Shown piece after piece: positions 17,801-28,986 of a DNA stretch of 54,937 nt (its first letter is position 1; each line of letters opens with the position of its first letter). The position numbers and the translations under genes are program-made. Below the pieces are notes generated by a model. That model was not told where the DNA came from. It ran no database searches and worked only from the letters and a program-made list of their open reading frames with translations. The stretch lies in NCBI GenBank assembly GCA_013042995.1, contig JABDPB010000072.1, forward strand, positions 1 to 54,937, in the 5' to 3' direction. This DNA is from Ignavibacteriaceae bacterium (GTDB taxonomy: Bacteria; Bacteroidota; Ignavibacteria; Ignavibacteriales; Ignavibacteriaceae).

Positions 17801-18634
17801 CACATAAAAACATTATATAAAAGTTACTTTGATCGTCTTGCTGAAATTGGCGAGGAATATAAAAGGGAAAAAATTAAAATTGCCAGTGGAGATGAACTGC
17901 CTCCAGGAATTGTGCAGCTTGCAAAAGTTTACGTTGCCAAAAAGCGAAAATTATCAGTTGGCGACAAAATGGCTGGAAGGCACGGTAACAAAGGAGTTGT
18001 TGCCAAAGTTGTTCCAGAGGAGGATATGCCATTCTTACCGGATGGAAAGCAAGTTGATATTATCTTAAATCCGCTTGGTGTTCCCTCACGAATGAATCTT
18101 GGACAGTTATATGAAACAGCATTAGGATGGGTTGGTGAGAAGATTGGAGTTAAATTTTCCACACCAATTTTTGACGGAGCAAAAGTAGAAAATGTTGATG
18201 AATGGCTTCAGAAAGGTGGTTTGGAAATAGGAAGTAAAACCGACCTTTATAATGGAAGAACGGGTGAAAAATTTCATCAAAAAGTAACATGCGGTTTTAT
18301 TTACATGATGAAACTCAGCCACCTGGTTGATGATAAAATTCACGCACGCTCAATTGGACCTTACTCTTTAATCACGCAGCAGCCATTAGGCGGTAAGGCA
18401 CAGTTCGGTGGGCAGAGGTTTGGTGAAATGGAAGTTTGGGCGCTCGAAGGTTATGGTGCAGCCCATGCACTTCAGGAAATTTTAACAATAAAAAGTGATG
18501 ATGTAGCCGGTAGAGCTAAAGCTTACGAATCTGTTGTTAAAGGAGATAATTTACTTGAACCGAACATTCCTGAATCATTCAATGTATTAATTAAAGAGCT
18601 TCAGGGCTTAGGTCTTGATCTTACTATCAATTAA
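14876..18634 (+). CDS. rpoB: DNA-directed RNA polymerase subunit beta
   Basis: A 1252-residue beta subunit forming half of the catalytic cleft. The rifampicin-binding region is intact ([16 protein letters not shown] from about residue 446, then [15 protein letters not shown] and [20 protein letters not shown]). The C-terminal part has [13 protein letters not shown] and [20 protein letters not shown]. The start is TTG 14876, with AGGAG about nine bases before it. No large lineage insertion is seen. rpoC follows after 44 bases. Confidence 0.98.
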   Translation: [1252 protein letters not shown]

Positions 18635-18678
18635 TTACATTGAAAAAACTTTAATAAAGAATTTAGGAGAAAATTAAT

Positions 18679-21600
18679 ATGGCGTTTAGATTTCAAGAAC
18701 ATGCAATGATGGATATTGAGAGTATTACCATCAGTCTTGCCAGCCCTGATGATATTTTGTCCAGATCTTATGGTGAAGTAACAAAACCTGAAACAATAAA
18801 TTACCGTTCGTTCAGACCGGAAAAAGATGGTTTGTTCTGCGAAAAAATATTTGGACCGACCAGAGATTGGGAGTGTTTCTGTGGTAAGTATAAAAGAATT
18901 AGATACAAAGGTATTATTTGCGATCGATGCGGTGTTGAGGTAACACAAAAAAGTGTACGACGTGAAAGAATGGGACACATCGGTCTTGCTGTTCCTGTTG
19001 TTCACATCTGGTTTTTTAGAGCACAACCCTCCAAAATTGGAAACATTATTGGCTTAAGTTTAAAAGAGCTTGAAAAAGTTATTTATTATGAATCTTACAT
19101 TGTAATTAATCCGGGAACTACGGGTTTAAATAAAAGAGATCTTATTTCAGAAGATCAATATTTCGAGGTGATGAACTCATTACCACCAGAAAATCAAAAA
19201 CTTGATGATACTCATCCTGATAAATTTGTTGCCAAAATTGGCGGTGATGCTGTTAAAAATATTCTCAGAAATACCAATGTTGAACCATTATCAGAAGAAC
19301 TAAGAGATAAGGTTAAAGTTGAAACCAGTCAGCAGAAAAAAGCTGATCTTCTTAAAAGACTCAGGGTAATTGAAGCATTCAAACAAGAAAATGTAAAAGT
19401 TGAAAATAAGCCCGAATGGATGGTACTGGGTTACATTCCTGTTATTCCACCTGAATTAAGACCGCTGGTTCCACTTGAAGGTGGAAGATTTGCAACTAGT
19501 GATTTAAACGATTTATATAGAAGAGTAATAATTAGAAATAATCGATTAAAAAGATTAATTGATATCAAAGCTCCTGAAGTAATCCTTCGAAACGAAAAAA
19601 GAATGTTGCAGGAAGCTGTTGATGCTCTTTTCGATAATTCAAGAAGAGGCAGTTCTGTTCGTAGCGATAATAACAGACCGCTAAAATCTTTAAGTGATAT
19701 GCTTAAAGGTAAGCAGGGAAGATTCCGACAGAACTTATTGGGTAAAAGAGTTGATTACTCCGGAAGATCGGTTATTGTTGTTGGACCAGAATTAAAGCTG
19801 CACCAGTGCGGATTGCCCAAAGACATGGCTGTTGAACTCTTTAAACCATTTATCATTCGAAAACTTATTGAAAGAGGGCACAATAAAACTGTAAAAAGTG
19901 CAAGAAAAGTTGTTGATAGAAAAGATCCTATCATTTGGGATATTTTAGAAAAAATTATTCAAGGTCATCCAGTCTTGCTTAACCGAGCTCCTACATTGCA
20001 CCGTTTGGGAATTCAGGCTTTTCAACCAATACTTATTGATGAAAAGGCAATACAGCTTCACCCGATGGTTTGTACTGCTTTCAACGCTGACTTTGATGGT
20101 GATCAAATGGCTGTTCACGTTCCACTTTCTTACGAAGCTCAGCTCGAAGCATCGTTACTTATGCTTAGCAGTCATAATATTCTTTCACCACAAAATGGAA
20201 GCCCCATAGTTGTTCCCACTCAGGATATTGTTTTAGGATGCTACTATCTTACAAAATATGGAGAAGGTGATAATGGAGAAGGAATGGTTTTCTCTTCTCC
20301 TGAGGAAGCAATTATTGCACATGATAACGGTGTATTAGGTCTTCACGCTAAAATTAAAGTAAAGATTGATGGCAACTTTATAGAAACAACAACCGGAAGA
20401 GTAATTTTCAATCAAATTCTTCCAAACGAAATGGGTTTCATTAATCAGTTGCTTATTAAGAAAACTTTTGGCGGCATTATTGGTAAAATGTATATGCAAC
20501 TTGGCAATAAAGTTACAGCCAAGTTTTTAGATGATTTAAAAGATTTAGGATTTAAATATGCAACAGAGGGTGGGCTTTCTGTTAGCTTTGCAGATATGGT
20601 TGTGCCTGACGATAAAGAAACCCTAATTTCAAAAGCAAACAAAAAAGTTGATGGCATTCTAAGTGAACATGAACAGGGCGTTATTACCGATGCTGAGCGT
20701 TATAATAAAATTATAGACGTTTGGACACACACAACAAACGATGTTGCTCGTTCACTAATGGAAAAAATTAAAAAAGCTGACAATGGATTTAACTCGCTTC
20801 ATATGATGGTTGACTCAGGTGCAAGAGGTTCACAAGAACAGGTGCGACAGCTTGCTGGTATGCGTGGATTGATGATGAAACCTCAAAAAACTCTATCAGG
20901 TCAAGCAGGTGAAATAATTGAGAATCCTATTGTTGCCAACTTTAAAGAAGGCTTAACCGTCTTAGAGTATTTTATTTCAACACACGGAGCTAGAAAAGGT
21001 CTTGCAGATACTGCATTAAAAACTGCAGACGCCGGATACTTGACAAGAAGACTGGTTGATGTATCGCAGGATGTTATAATAACCGAAAATGATTGTGGAA
21101 CTATTCTAGGAATTGAAGTTACTGCACTTAAAGATGTTGAGCAGGAAAGAGAGCCGCTCGCCGAACGCGTTACTGGTCGTGTAGCTCAGGAAGATGTTTA
21201 CCATCCGATTACTGAAGAATTAATTATAGAAGCCGGCGAAACAATTTCTGAAGATATAGCTGAAAAAATTGAAGATGCAAATATTGATTCGGTTTATATT
21301 AGAACAGTACTGACATGCGAATCAAAAAGAGGTGTTTGTGCAAAATGTTATGGAAGAAATTTGACAACCGGAAAATTAGTTGAAGTAGGAGAAGCTGTGG
21401 GAATTATTGCTGCGCAATCAATTGGCGAACCTGGAACCCAGCTAACCTTACGAACGTTCCATCTTGGTGGAACTTCCTCAAGAATTGCAACTCAATCGCA
21501 AGTAGAATCTAATGTCGAAGGTCTTGTTAAATTCGATAGGGTTTCCTTTGTTGATAAAACTATCCCTGATCCGTTCGGTGGAGCGGACTATAAGGCGAAG

Positions 21601-22926
21601 GTTGTTATTGGTAGAAGAGGCAGTATTAGTTTATACGATGAAAATAACAGGCAGCTTAAGAAGTTTGATATACCTTACGGTGCTGAACTTGCCGTTGAGG
21701 ACGGTGCAAAAGTAGCCCGTAACACCGCACTTTATCATCATGATCCGTACAATGCATTAATTTTAACAGATATACGCGGTAAAGTTGCTTTTGTAGATTT
21801 AATTGATGGATCAACATTAAAACAGGTGACAGATGAACAAACTGGACACGTTCAAAAAGTTGTGACCGATTCTAAGGATAAAACATTAATACCAAACATA
21901 GTAGTAGTTTCAGATGATGGTGAAAAGAAATCATTTAACCTGCCTACCAGGTCGTATCTTTCTGTTGATGAAGGCGAGAGTGTAACTGCCGGAACCGTGC
22001 TTGCAAAAATTTCCAGGCAGGCAACTAAAACAAGAGATATTACTGGTGGTCTGCCTAGAGTAACTGAATTATTTGAGGCAAGAAGTCCGCAAGACCCTGC
22101 TGTAATTTCTGAAATAGAGGGAATTGTAAAATTTGGTGCAAGGAAGAAAGGTTCAAGAGAAATATTCGTAACTGCTCAAGATGGTTCTGATGAGAAGAAA
22201 TATAATGTAGCACTTGGTAAACACATTTTAGTTCAGAATAGCGATGATATTCCAGCGGGTGAGAAAATAACAGATGGGCCAATAAATCCGCATGATATTT
22301 TAAGTATCAAAGGAACAAGCGCTGTTCAGGAATACCTGGTAAATGAAATACAAGATGTTTACCGTTTACAAGGTGTAAAAATTAATGATAAACATATTGA
22401 AGTTATTGTTCGACAGATGCTTCAAAAAGTTAGAATTGTTTCACCCGGCGATACACGGTTTCTCGAAGAAGATTTAGTTGATAGGATTGAATTTCTGGAA
22501 GAAAATAATAAGATGCTTAATCTATCTAGTGTGGAAGACAAAGGTGATTCTAAATTTAAGAACCATCAGCTTATTGCTAAATCTAAAGTAAGAGAAATAA
22601 ATGTCGATCTTAAAAAGAAAGATAAAAAGCCCGTTAATGCCAGAGATGCAATGCCTGCAACATTTGAACACGTTTTACTTGGAATAACTCAAGCAGCATT
22701 ATCAACAGAAAGTTTTCTGTCTGCAGCTTCATTCCAGGAAACTACAAAGGTTCTGGCTAACGCCGCAACTCAAGCTAAAATAGACAGACTGATCGGACTA
22801 AAGGAGAATATTGTTATGGGTCATCTTGTTCCGGCAGGTACAGGTTTAAAGAAATACAGCAATATATTGCTTGAGAGCGAAATTGAAGCAGCTAAAGTTG
22901 CAGAGGAAGAAGTTGAAGCAGAATGA
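18679..22926 (+). CDS. rpoC: DNA-directed RNA polymerase subunit beta'
   Basis: A 1415-residue beta-prime subunit. The N-terminal zinc ribbon is C66, C68, C81, C84. The catalytic NADFDGDQM loop places the magnesium-binding aspartates at D471, D473 and D475. The second zinc site includes C880, C887 and C890 in [11 protein letters not shown]. The trigger-loop region lies before it, and the tail ends in a glutamate-rich stretch ([13 protein letters not shown]). The ATG has an AGGAG ribosome binding site. It is followed by a 159-base structured gap and then rpsL. Confidence 0.98.
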   Translation: MAFRFQEHAMMDIESITISLASPDDILSRSYGEVTKPETINYRSFRPEKDGLFCEKIFGPTRDWECFCGKYKRIRYKGIICDRCGVEVTQKSVRRERMGHIGLAVPVVHIWFFRAQPSKIGNIIGLSLKELEKVIYYESYIVINPGTTGLNKRDLISEDQYFEVMNSLPPENQKLDDTHPDKFVAKIGGDAVKNILRNTNVEPLSEELRDKVKVETSQQKKADLLKRLRVIEAFKQENVKVENKPEWMVLGYIPVIPPELRPLVPLEGGRFATSDLNDLYRRVIIRNNRLKRLIDIKAPEVILRNEKRMLQEAVDALFDNSRRGSSVRSDNNRPLKSLSDMLKGKQGRFRQNLLGKRVDYSGRSVIVVGPELKLHQCGLPKDMAVELFKPFIIRKLIERGHNKTVKSARKVVDRKDPIIWDILEKIIQGHPVLLNRAPTLHRLGIQAFQPILIDEKAIQLHPMVCTAFNADFDGDQMAVHVPLSYEAQLEASLLMLSSHNILSPQNGSPIVVPTQDIVLGCYYLTKYGEGDNGEGMVFSSPEEAIIAHDNGVLGLHAKIKVKIDGNFIETTTGRVIFNQILPNEMGFINQLLIKKTFGGIIGKMYMQLGNKVTAKFLDDLKDLGFKYATEGGLSVSFADMVVPDDKETLISKANKKVDGILSEHEQGVITDAERYNKIIDVWTHTTNDVARSLMEKIKKADNGFNSLHMMVDSGARGSQEQVRQLAGMRGLMMKPQKTLSGQAGEIIENPIVANFKEGLTVLEYFISTHGARKGLADTALKTADAGYLTRRLVDVSQDVIITENDCGTILGIEVTALKDVEQEREPLAERVTGRVAQEDVYHPITEELIIEAGETISEDIAEKIEDANIDSVYIRTVLTCESKRGVCAKCYGRNLTTGKLVEVGEAVGIIAAQSIGEPGTQLTLRTFHLGGTSSRIATQSQVESNVEGLVKFDRVSFVDKTIPDPFGGADYKAKVVIGRRGSISLYDENNRQLKKFDIPYGAELAVEDGAKVARNTALYHHDPYNALILTDIRGKVAFVDLIDGSTLKQVTDEQTGHVQKVVTDSKDKTLIPNIVVVSDDGEKKSFNLPTRSYLSVDEGESVTAGTVLAKISRQATKTRDITGGLPRVTELFEARSPQDPAVISEIEGIVKFGARKKGSREIFVTAQDGSDEKKYNVALGKHILVQNSDDIPAGEKITDGPINPHDILSIKGTSAVQEYLVNEIQDVYRLQGVKINDKHIEVIVRQMLQKVRIVSPGDTRFLEEDLVDRIEFLEENNKMLNLSSVEDKGDSKFKNHQLIAKSKVREINVDLKKKDKKPVNARDAMPATFEHVLLGITQAALSTESFLSAASFQETTKVLANAATQAKIDRLIGLKENIVMGHLVPAGTGLKKYSNILLESEIEAAKVAEEEVEAE

Positions 22927-22932
22927 TGGGAA

Positions 22933-22978
22933 TATGAGCATATGGACATTATTCAGGGGTACTCTGATTATGCTCATA
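22933..22978 (+). promoter_or_regulatory. 10-bp hairpin just after rpoC
   Basis: TATGAGCATA (22933-22942) and its exact reverse complement (22969-22978) enclose a 26-base loop. It starts seven bases after the rpoC stop. With the longer hairpin downstream it fills most of the rpoC-rpsL gap. It may be an mRNA processing or stability element; there is no T tract to mark it as a terminator. Confidence 0.5.
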
Positions 22979-23000
22979 AAGCTTGATGAGCAAACTAAAA

Positions 23001-23046
23001 CGTAATAGTAAATCTTGACTATATTTAAGTCAAGATTTATATTACG
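23001..23046 (+). promoter_or_regulatory. Long hairpin in the rpsL leader
   Basis: The arms 23001-23020 and 23028-23046 pair over 19 base pairs with a single bulged G (23008) and a seven-base loop; the core is TAAATCTTGACT with its exact complement. It ends 39 bases before the rpsL start. No T tract follows, so it looks like an RNA control or processing structure for the str genes. In E. coli the S7 control site lies between rpsL and rpsG instead, so this may be a different arrangement. Confidence 0.6.
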
Positions 23047-23085
23047 GGACTAATTATTTTTGAATATTTATTATCGGAGAATTTA

Positions 23086-23460
23086 TTGCCGACTATTAAT
23101 CAATTGGTAAGAAAAGGTAGAGTAACAATACTGGCAAAGAATAAAGCCCCGGCTTTAGAATCCTGTCCGCAGAAACGAGGTGTGTGCACAAGAGTTTATA
23201 CAACAACACCAAAGAAACCTAATTCAGCACTTAGAAAAGTTGCAAGAGTAAGGCTAACAAATAATATGGAAGTTACCGCCTACATTCCTGGCGAAGGTCA
23301 TAATCTTCAGGAACACTCGATTGTATTAATCAGAGGTGGTAGAGTAAAAGATTTACCGGGCGTACGATATCATATAATCAGAGGTACGTTAGATACAAGT
23401 GGAGTAGAGGAGAGGAAAAAAGGAAGATCGAAATATGGTGCAAAGAAACCAAAAGCGTAG
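23086..23460 (+). CDS. rpsL: 30S ribosomal protein S12
   Basis: A 124-residue S12 of the decoding centre. The two loops where streptomycin-resistance changes occur are wild type: [16 protein letters not shown] and [12 protein letters not shown] both keep their lysines. The start is TTG 23086 with CGGAGA upstream. rpsG starts six bases after the stop. Confidence 0.97.
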   Translation: MPTINQLVRKGRVTILAKNKAPALESCPQKRGVCTRVYTTTPKKPNSALRKVARVRLTNNMEVTAYIPGEGHNLQEHSIVLIRGGRVKDLPGVRYHIIRGTLDTSGVEERKKGRSKYGAKKPKA

Positions 23461-23466
23461 AGTGAT

Positions 23467-23934
23467 ATGAGAAAAAGAAGAGCTGAAAAAAGATACATTA
23501 AACCTGATGCAAAGTACAAAGATATTTTTGTTGCAAAGTTTATAAACGTACTTATGATTGATGGAAAAAAAGCGATTGCAAGAAAAACTTTATATGATGC
23601 TTTAAATCTGGTAGAGAATAAAACTAAAAAACCAGGTTTGGATATTTTCAAACAAGCTGTTAACAATGTGCAACCTTTAATTGAAGTTAGAAGTAGAAGA
23701 GTTGGCGGTGCAACATACCAAGTACCTACGGAAGTAAGACCTGAAAGAAGAATCGCTCTTGCAATGAGATGGATTAAAGGATACGCGAGCAAACGCGGTG
23801 AAAAGACCATGGCTCAAAGGTTATCGCAGGAAATTATCTCTGCTTCAAATGGAGAAGGTTCCGCTGTAAAGAAGAAAGATGATACACATAAAATGGCTGA
23901 AGCAAACAAAGCTTTTGCACATTTTAAATGGTAA
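23467..23934 (+). CDS. rpsG: 30S ribosomal protein S7
   Basis: A 155-residue S7, a primary binder of the 16S 3' domain at the head and E site. Signatures include MRKRRAEKR, the GGATYQVPTEV loop and MRWIKGYA. It sits between rpsL and fusA as in the classic str operon. Confidence 0.97.
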   Translation: MRKRRAEKRYIKPDAKYKDIFVAKFINVLMIDGKKAIARKTLYDALNLVENKTKKPGLDIFKQAVNNVQPLIEVRSRRVGGATYQVPTEVRPERRIALAMRWIKGYASKRGEKTMAQRLSQEIISASNGEGSAVKKKDDTHKMAEANKAFAHFKW

Positions 23935-23950
23935 GAATTAACAGAATAGT

Positions 23951-26047
23951 ATGAGTAAAAAAATAGACATATCAAAAGTTAGAAACATCGGTATTATGGC
24001 GCATATTGATGCTGGCAAAACTACCACTACAGAACGAATATTGTTCTATACTGGCAAAGTGCATCGTTTGGGTGAAGTTCACGATGGTGCTGCACAAATG
24101 GATTGGATGGAGCAAGAAAAAGAAAGAGGTATTACGATTACAAGTGCAGCAACAACCTGTTATTGGAACGATCATCATATAAATATTATCGATACACCTG
24201 GGCATGTTGATTTTACAGTTGAAGTTGAAAGATCGCTTCGTGTGTTAGATGGTGCAGTTGCTCTTTTCTGTGCAGTTGGTGGTGTCGAACCACAATCTGA
24301 AACGGTTTGGAGACAAGCAGATAAATATGGAGTACCCCGAATTGCTTTTATAAATAAGATGGACAGAGTCGGTGCGGATTTTTATGCTGCCGTACAAATG
24401 ATGAAGGATAGACTTAGTGCAAATGCAATACCAATTACTCTTCCAATTGGCGAAGGCGATTTATTCTCTGGAGTAATTGATTTAATTAGCTTTAAAGCTC
24501 GAATGTATCATGAAGAAACTTTTGGTGCAACTTTCGATGAAATTGATATTCCGCAGGATTTATTAGAATTAGCAAATAAGTACAGAACAGAAATGCTGGA
24601 AGCAGTTTCGGATGTTGATGATACATTACTTGAAAAATATCTTGATGGAAAAGAAATTACACCCAACGAAGTTATCAACGTTTTAAGAAGAGCAACAATA
24701 GAATTGAAAATTATTCCAGTGATGTGTGGTTCTGCATTTAAAAATAAGGGAGTTCAAAAACTTCTTGATTATGTTGTTGAATTATTACCGACACCTCTGC
24801 ATTTCAAAAATATCCAGGCACATCATGTAGGTATGAATGATACTGTCACAAGAAAGATTGATGAAAAAGAAAAGTTTGCAGCGTTAGCTTTTAAAATAAT
24901 GAACGACCCCTTTGTTGGTAAATTATGTTTTTTCCGTGTTTATTCGGGTGTTCTTAAATCAGGTTCTTACATATACAATGCCGTAAGCGACAAAAAAGAG
25001 CGCATTGGAAGGTTACTTCAAATGCATGCAAACGACAGAGTGGATATTACCGAAGTTAGAGCTGGCGATATAGCTGCTGCTGTAGGCTTAAAGTTTACTA
25101 AAACGGGTGATACACTTTGTACAGAAGATGAGCCAATAATCCTTGAAAAAATGTCGTTCCCTGAACCGGTTATTCAAATAGCAATTGAGCCCAAGTCTAA
25201 AGCCGATCAGGATAAATTATCTGATGCACTATCAAAGTTATCTGATGAGGATCCAACATTTAGAATAAAAGTAGATGAGGAAACGGGGCAGACATTAATT
25301 AGCGGTATGGGTGAATTACATTTAGAGATACTGGTTGATAGAATGAAGAGAGAATTTAAAGTCGAAGCAAATGTTGGAAAACCTCAGGTTGCTTATAGAG
25401 AAACTATTACAGAAAACATCGAGATAGAAGGCAAGTTTATTAAACAGTCTGGCGGTCGTGGAAAATATGGTCATTGTGTAATCGAGTTAGGACCCCATGA
25501 AGCTGGTAAAGGCTATGAATTTAAAAATGGAATAACTGGCGGTTCAATCCCAAAAGAATATATACCATCTGTATCTAATGGTATTCAGGAAGCAATGAGA
25601 AATGGTGTTGTAGCAGGTTATCCTGTAGTTGATATAAAAGTAAAACTAATTGATGGCTCATATCACGATGTTGACTCAGATGAGCTTTCATTTAAAGTTG
25701 CAGGTTCGATGGCATTTAAGAACGGATCTAAAAAAGCAAAACCCGTTCTCTTGGAACCGATCATGTCTGTCGAAGTGGTTACTCCTGAAGATTATTTAGG
25801 CGATGTAATGGGTGATTTAAATTCACGACGAGGAAAAATTGAAGGCTTTACCGCACGAAAAGATGCGCAGGTAATAAAAGCATTTGTGCCACTTTCTGAA
25901 ATGTTTGGATACGCTACTATTTTAAGATCAATGACACAAGGGCGAGCGATTTATACAATGCAGTTTGAGCATTATTTACCGGTTCCAAAAAATATAGCTG
26001 AAGAAATTTCAGAAAAATCACTTGGTAAAAAAACAGTAACAGCTTAA
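23951..26047 (+). CDS. fusA: Elongation factor G
   Basis: A 698-residue translocation GTPase. The G1 motif AHIDAGKTT is at about residues 17-25, followed by [11 protein letters not shown] (switch I), DTPGHVDF (G3) and NKMDR (G4). Domains II to V follow, with the domain IV segment GGRGKYGHC in the usual place. It lies 16 bases after rpsG and 48 before tuf. The match is to the standard EF-G1 type. Confidence 0.97.
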   Translation: MSKKIDISKVRNIGIMAHIDAGKTTTTERILFYTGKVHRLGEVHDGAAQMDWMEQEKERGITITSAATTCYWNDHHINIIDTPGHVDFTVEVERSLRVLDGAVALFCAVGGVEPQSETVWRQADKYGVPRIAFINKMDRVGADFYAAVQMMKDRLSANAIPITLPIGEGDLFSGVIDLISFKARMYHEETFGATFDEIDIPQDLLELANKYRTEMLEAVSDVDDTLLEKYLDGKEITPNEVINVLRRATIELKIIPVMCGSAFKNKGVQKLLDYVVELLPTPLHFKNIQAHHVGMNDTVTRKIDEKEKFAALAFKIMNDPFVGKLCFFRVYSGVLKSGSYIYNAVSDKKERIGRLLQMHANDRVDITEVRAGDIAAAVGLKFTKTGDTLCTEDEPIILEKMSFPEPVIQIAIEPKSKADQDKLSDALSKLSDEDPTFRIKVDEETGQTLISGMGELHLEILVDRMKREFKVEANVGKPQVAYRETITENIEIEGKFIKQSGGRGKYGHCVIELGPHEAGKGYEFKNGITGGSIPKEYIPSVSNGIQEAMRNGVVAGYPVVDIKVKLIDGSYHDVDSDELSFKVAGSMAFKNGSKKAKPVLLEPIMSVEVVTPEDYLGDVMGDLNSRRGKIEGFTARKDAQVIKAFVPLSEMFGYATILRSMTQGRAIYTMQFEHYLPVPKNIAEEISEKSLGKKTVTA

Positions 26048-26095
26048 AACAAAATTGAATTAATAATAAAAGGAAACAACTAAAAGGAGAAACCG

Positions 26096-27301
26096 ATGGC
26101 AAAAGAAAAATTTGATAGAAGTAAGCCGCACGTTAATGTTGGTACAATTGGTCACGTAGATCATGGTAAAACTACATTAACGGCTGCCATCACAATGGCT
26201 CTCAGTAAAAAAGGTCTATCAGAGGTAAGAACTTTTGATAGTATTGATAATGCCCCTGAAGAAAAAGAAAGAGGTATTACAATTGCAACAGCGCATGTGG
26301 AGTATTCAACAGATAACCGACATTATGCTCACGTTGATTGCCCCGGTCATGCTGATTATGTTAAAAATATGATTACTGGAGCTGCCCAAATGGATGGTGC
26401 TATTTTGGTGGTTGCAGCTACAGATGGTCCTATGCCACAAACAAGAGAGCATATTCTCCTTGCACGACAAGTGGGTGTTCCTAAAATAGTTGTTTATATG
26501 AATAAAGTTGATATGGTTGATGATGCAGAGTTACTTGAGCTTGTTGAAGTAGAGTTAAGAGATTTATTAAATGAGTATGAGTTTCCGGGAGATGAAATTC
26601 CTATTGTACAGGGCTCAGCACTTCAGGCCCTCGAAGCTGCTTCCTCTGATGCTCCTCATGAAGATGAAAGATTAAAAAGCATTTGGGAATTAATGGACGC
26701 AGTTGATAGCTACATCCCTATACCTGAACGAGATACTGACAAACCTTTTTTAATGCCAGTTGAGGATGTATTTTCAATAACCGGTCGTGGAACTGTTGCT
26801 ACGGGCAGAGTAGAAAGAGGACAGGTAAAAATTCAGGAAGAAGTTGAACTCATTGGTCTTGGTCTTCATAAAAAAACTGTTGTCACAGGAGTGGAGATGT
26901 TCCGGAAAGAATTAGAGTCTGCGATGGCTGGAGATAATGCAGGCATTTTATTAAGAGGAATTGATAAAAATGAAATTGAAAGAGGAATGGTCTTGGCTAA
27001 AACTGGTTCCATTACGCCTCACACTGATTTTGAAGGTGAAGTATATATTCTTTCAAAAGATGAAGGTGGAAGACATACACCTTTCTTTAATGGTTACAGA
27101 CCTCAGTTCTATTTCAGAACAACTGACGTTACAGGAGTTGCTACTCTTCCTGAAGGAACTGAAATGGTTATGCCCGGCGATAACGTTAAGCTAAAAGTTC
27201 AATTGATTTCCGAAATAGCGATGGAAGAAGGATTAAGATTTGCTATTCGTGAAGGTGGTAGAACTGTTGGTGCCGGTGTTGTTACAAAAATTAACAAGTA
27301 A
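26096..27301 (+). CDS. tuf: Elongation factor Tu
   Basis: A 401-residue EF-Tu, which delivers aminoacyl-tRNA to the ribosome. G1 GHVDHGKT is at 19-26, then [12 protein letters not shown] (switch I), [16 protein letters not shown] (switch II) and NKVD. Domain 2 has [13 protein letters not shown] and domain 3 ends [10 protein letters not shown]. The AAAGGAG ribosome binding site is strong. This is the only tuf in the window; the upstream tRNA-Thr/tRNA-Trp locus, a common second tuf site, has rpmG instead. Confidence 0.98.
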   Translation: MAKEKFDRSKPHVNVGTIGHVDHGKTTLTAAITMALSKKGLSEVRTFDSIDNAPEEKERGITIATAHVEYSTDNRHYAHVDCPGHADYVKNMITGAAQMDGAILVVAATDGPMPQTREHILLARQVGVPKIVVYMNKVDMVDDAELLELVEVELRDLLNEYEFPGDEIPIVQGSALQALEAASSDAPHEDERLKSIWELMDAVDSYIPIPERDTDKPFLMPVEDVFSITGRGTVATGRVERGQVKIQEEVELIGLGLHKKTVVTGVEMFRKELESAMAGDNAGILLRGIDKNEIERGMVLAKTGSITPHTDFEGEVYILSKDEGGRHTPFFNGYRPQFYFRTTDVTGVATLPEGTEMVMPGDNVKLKVQLISEIAMEEGLRFAIREGGRTVGAGVVTKINK

Positions 27302-27327
27302 TTAACATTAATGTCTTGTTTGCTCTT

Positions 27328-27350
27328 AAAAGGGAGTCTTACTCCTTTTT
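27328..27350 (+). terminator. Terminator-like hairpin between tuf and rpsJ
   Basis: AAAAGGGAGT (27328-27337) pairs with ACTCCTTTT (27341-27349) around a three-base loop with one bulged G, and a T-rich stretch follows. Placed in the 79-base gap after tuf, it would separate the str and S10 units, probably with read-through because no other clear promoter space is present before rpsJ. Confidence 0.6.
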
Positions 27351-27380
27351 ACTTTTATAAAATTAAAGGAGTATAAATAG

Positions 27381-27689
27381 GTGCCTGGTCAGAAAATACG
27401 AATTAGATTGAAATCTTACGATCATATTTTGATTGATAAATCAACAGAAAAGATCATAAAAACTGTTCGCAGCACTGGTGCGGTAGTTTCTGGGCCAATT
27501 CCACTACCAACCAGAAAAACTGTATACACAGTTTTAAGATCTCCTCACGTTGATAAAAAATCGCGTGAACAATTTGAAACAAGGGCACACAAAAGAATTA
27601 TTGATATACATAATTCTAATAACAAAACTATTGATTCCTTAAGCAAGCTGGATATTCCAGCCGGAGTTGACATAGAAATTAAGTTATAA
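27381..27689 (+). CDS. rpsJ: 30S ribosomal protein S10
   Basis: A 102-residue S10, also the NusE partner of NusG and NusB in transcription-translation coupling. The start is GTG 27381 after an AAAGGAG site. The conserved RIRLKSYDH and [10 protein letters not shown] stretches are visible. First gene of the S10 series. Confidence 0.97.
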   Translation: MPGQKIRIRLKSYDHILIDKSTEKIIKTVRSTGAVVSGPIPLPTRKTVYTVLRSPHVDKKSREQFETRAHKRIIDIHNSNNKTIDSLSKLDIPAGVDIEIKL

Positions 27690-27707
27690 TTTTATTTAGA
27701 GTTTATT

Positions 27708-28331
27708 ATGCCAGGTATGTTAGGTAAAAAAATAGGAATGACAAGCATCTACAATTCTGATGGTGATCATATTCCAGTTACTGTTATTAAAGCAGAACCT
27801 TGTAAAGTCGTTTCTGTTAAAACTAAAGAAAAAGATGGTTACGATGCTCTCCAACTTGGTATGGGAGCGAAAAAAAAGAAAAATATTTCGAAACCTGAAT
27901 TAGGACATTATAAAAAACACAAAGTTGATGCTCCTTTTAAGGTTAAAGAATTTTCAGGCTTCGAAAAAGATAAATTTAAGACAGGCGACGAAATTAAAGT
28001 TGATTTTTTTGAAGAAGGAGAAGTGATTAAAGTAAGAGGAAATAGTAAGGGCAAAGGATTTCAGGGTGTAATGAAAAGACATAATTTTGGAGGTGTGGGT
28101 GGCACTACTCACGGTCAAAGCAATCGGCTTAGAGCTCCTGGTTCGATAGGTGCAAGTTCATATCCTTCAAGAGTATTTAAAGGAAAGAAAATGGCGGGAA
28201 GGAAAGGAAACGATACAGTAACAATTAGAAATCTAACTGTTGTGAAAATATTAAACGAAGAAAATTTAATACTGGTTAGAGGTGCAATTCCTGGTGCTAA
28301 CAATTCAATAGTTGAGTTGATAAAAAATTAA
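27708..28331 (+). CDS. rplC: 50S ribosomal protein L3
   Basis: A 207-residue L3, an early assembly protein near the peptidyl transferase centre. It starts MPGMLGKKIGMTSIY and has the loop GVMKRHNFGG-GTTHGQS, with the glutamine that is methylated in E. coli, and KKMAGRKG later. Confidence 0.97.
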   Translation: MPGMLGKKIGMTSIYNSDGDHIPVTVIKAEPCKVVSVKTKEKDGYDALQLGMGAKKKKNISKPELGHYKKHKVDAPFKVKEFSGFEKDKFKTGDEIKVDFFEEGEVIKVRGNSKGKGFQGVMKRHNFGGVGGTTHGQSNRLRAPGSIGASSYPSRVFKGKKMAGRKGNDTVTIRNLTVVKILNEENLILVRGAIPGANNSIVELIKN

Positions 28332-28337
28332 AATGAT

Positions 28338-28985
28338 ATGAAAATTGATATTTATAAAATAGATGGCAAAACCTCTGGCGAAAAAATTGAACTTGCAGAT
28401 GATATTTTTGGTATCGAACCAAAAGATCATGTATTATATCTTGCTGTTAAAGCATATTTAGCTAATCAGCGTCAGGGAACACACAAAGCAAAGGAAAGAA
28501 GTGAAGTTAGAGGCGGTGGCAGAAAACCGTGGAGGCAAAAAGGAAGAGGTACGGCAAGGGCTGGAACTACCCGATCGCCAATTTGGACCGGTGGCGGTAC
28601 AACTTTTGGACCGCGCCCCCGTGATTACACGCAAAAGTTGCCAAGAAAAGTTAAGCAGCTTGCACGAAAATCTGCCTTGAGTTCAAAAGCAAAGGAAAAA
28701 CAAATAATTGTTGTTGAAGACTTTACTTTTGAGCAACCAAAAACAAAAGAATTTGCATCTATATTAAATTCTTTTGATTTGAATGGTAAAAAAGTTTTAT
28801 TGCTTACAGGAAAAACAGATAAGAACGTTTACAAATCTGGAAGAAATATTCCAAAAGTAAACATTATGGAAGCTTCAAAAGCGTCAACTTATAATATATT
28901 AAATAACCAACTTCTAATGCTGCAAAAAAGTGCGGTTGAAGAACTCACTAAACCGTTTCGTCAAAAAGCAGAGGTGGTAAACTAA
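28338..28985 (+). CDS. rplD: 50S ribosomal protein L4
   Basis: A 215-residue L4 whose extended loop (GGGRKPWRQKGRGTARAGT at about 55-75) lines the exit tunnel. In gammaproteobacteria L4 also represses its own operon; no such leader is evident here. rplW starts two bases after its stop codon. Confidence 0.97.
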   Translation: MKIDIYKIDGKTSGEKIELADDIFGIEPKDHVLYLAVKAYLANQRQGTHKAKERSEVRGGGRKPWRQKGRGTARAGTTRSPIWTGGGTTFGPRPRDYTQKLPRKVKQLARKSALSSKAKEKQIIVVEDFTFEQPKTKEFASILNSFDLNGKKVLLLTGKTDKNVYKSGRNIPKVNIMEASKASTYNILNNQLLMLQKSAVEELTKPFRQKAEVVN

Positions 28986-28986
28986 A

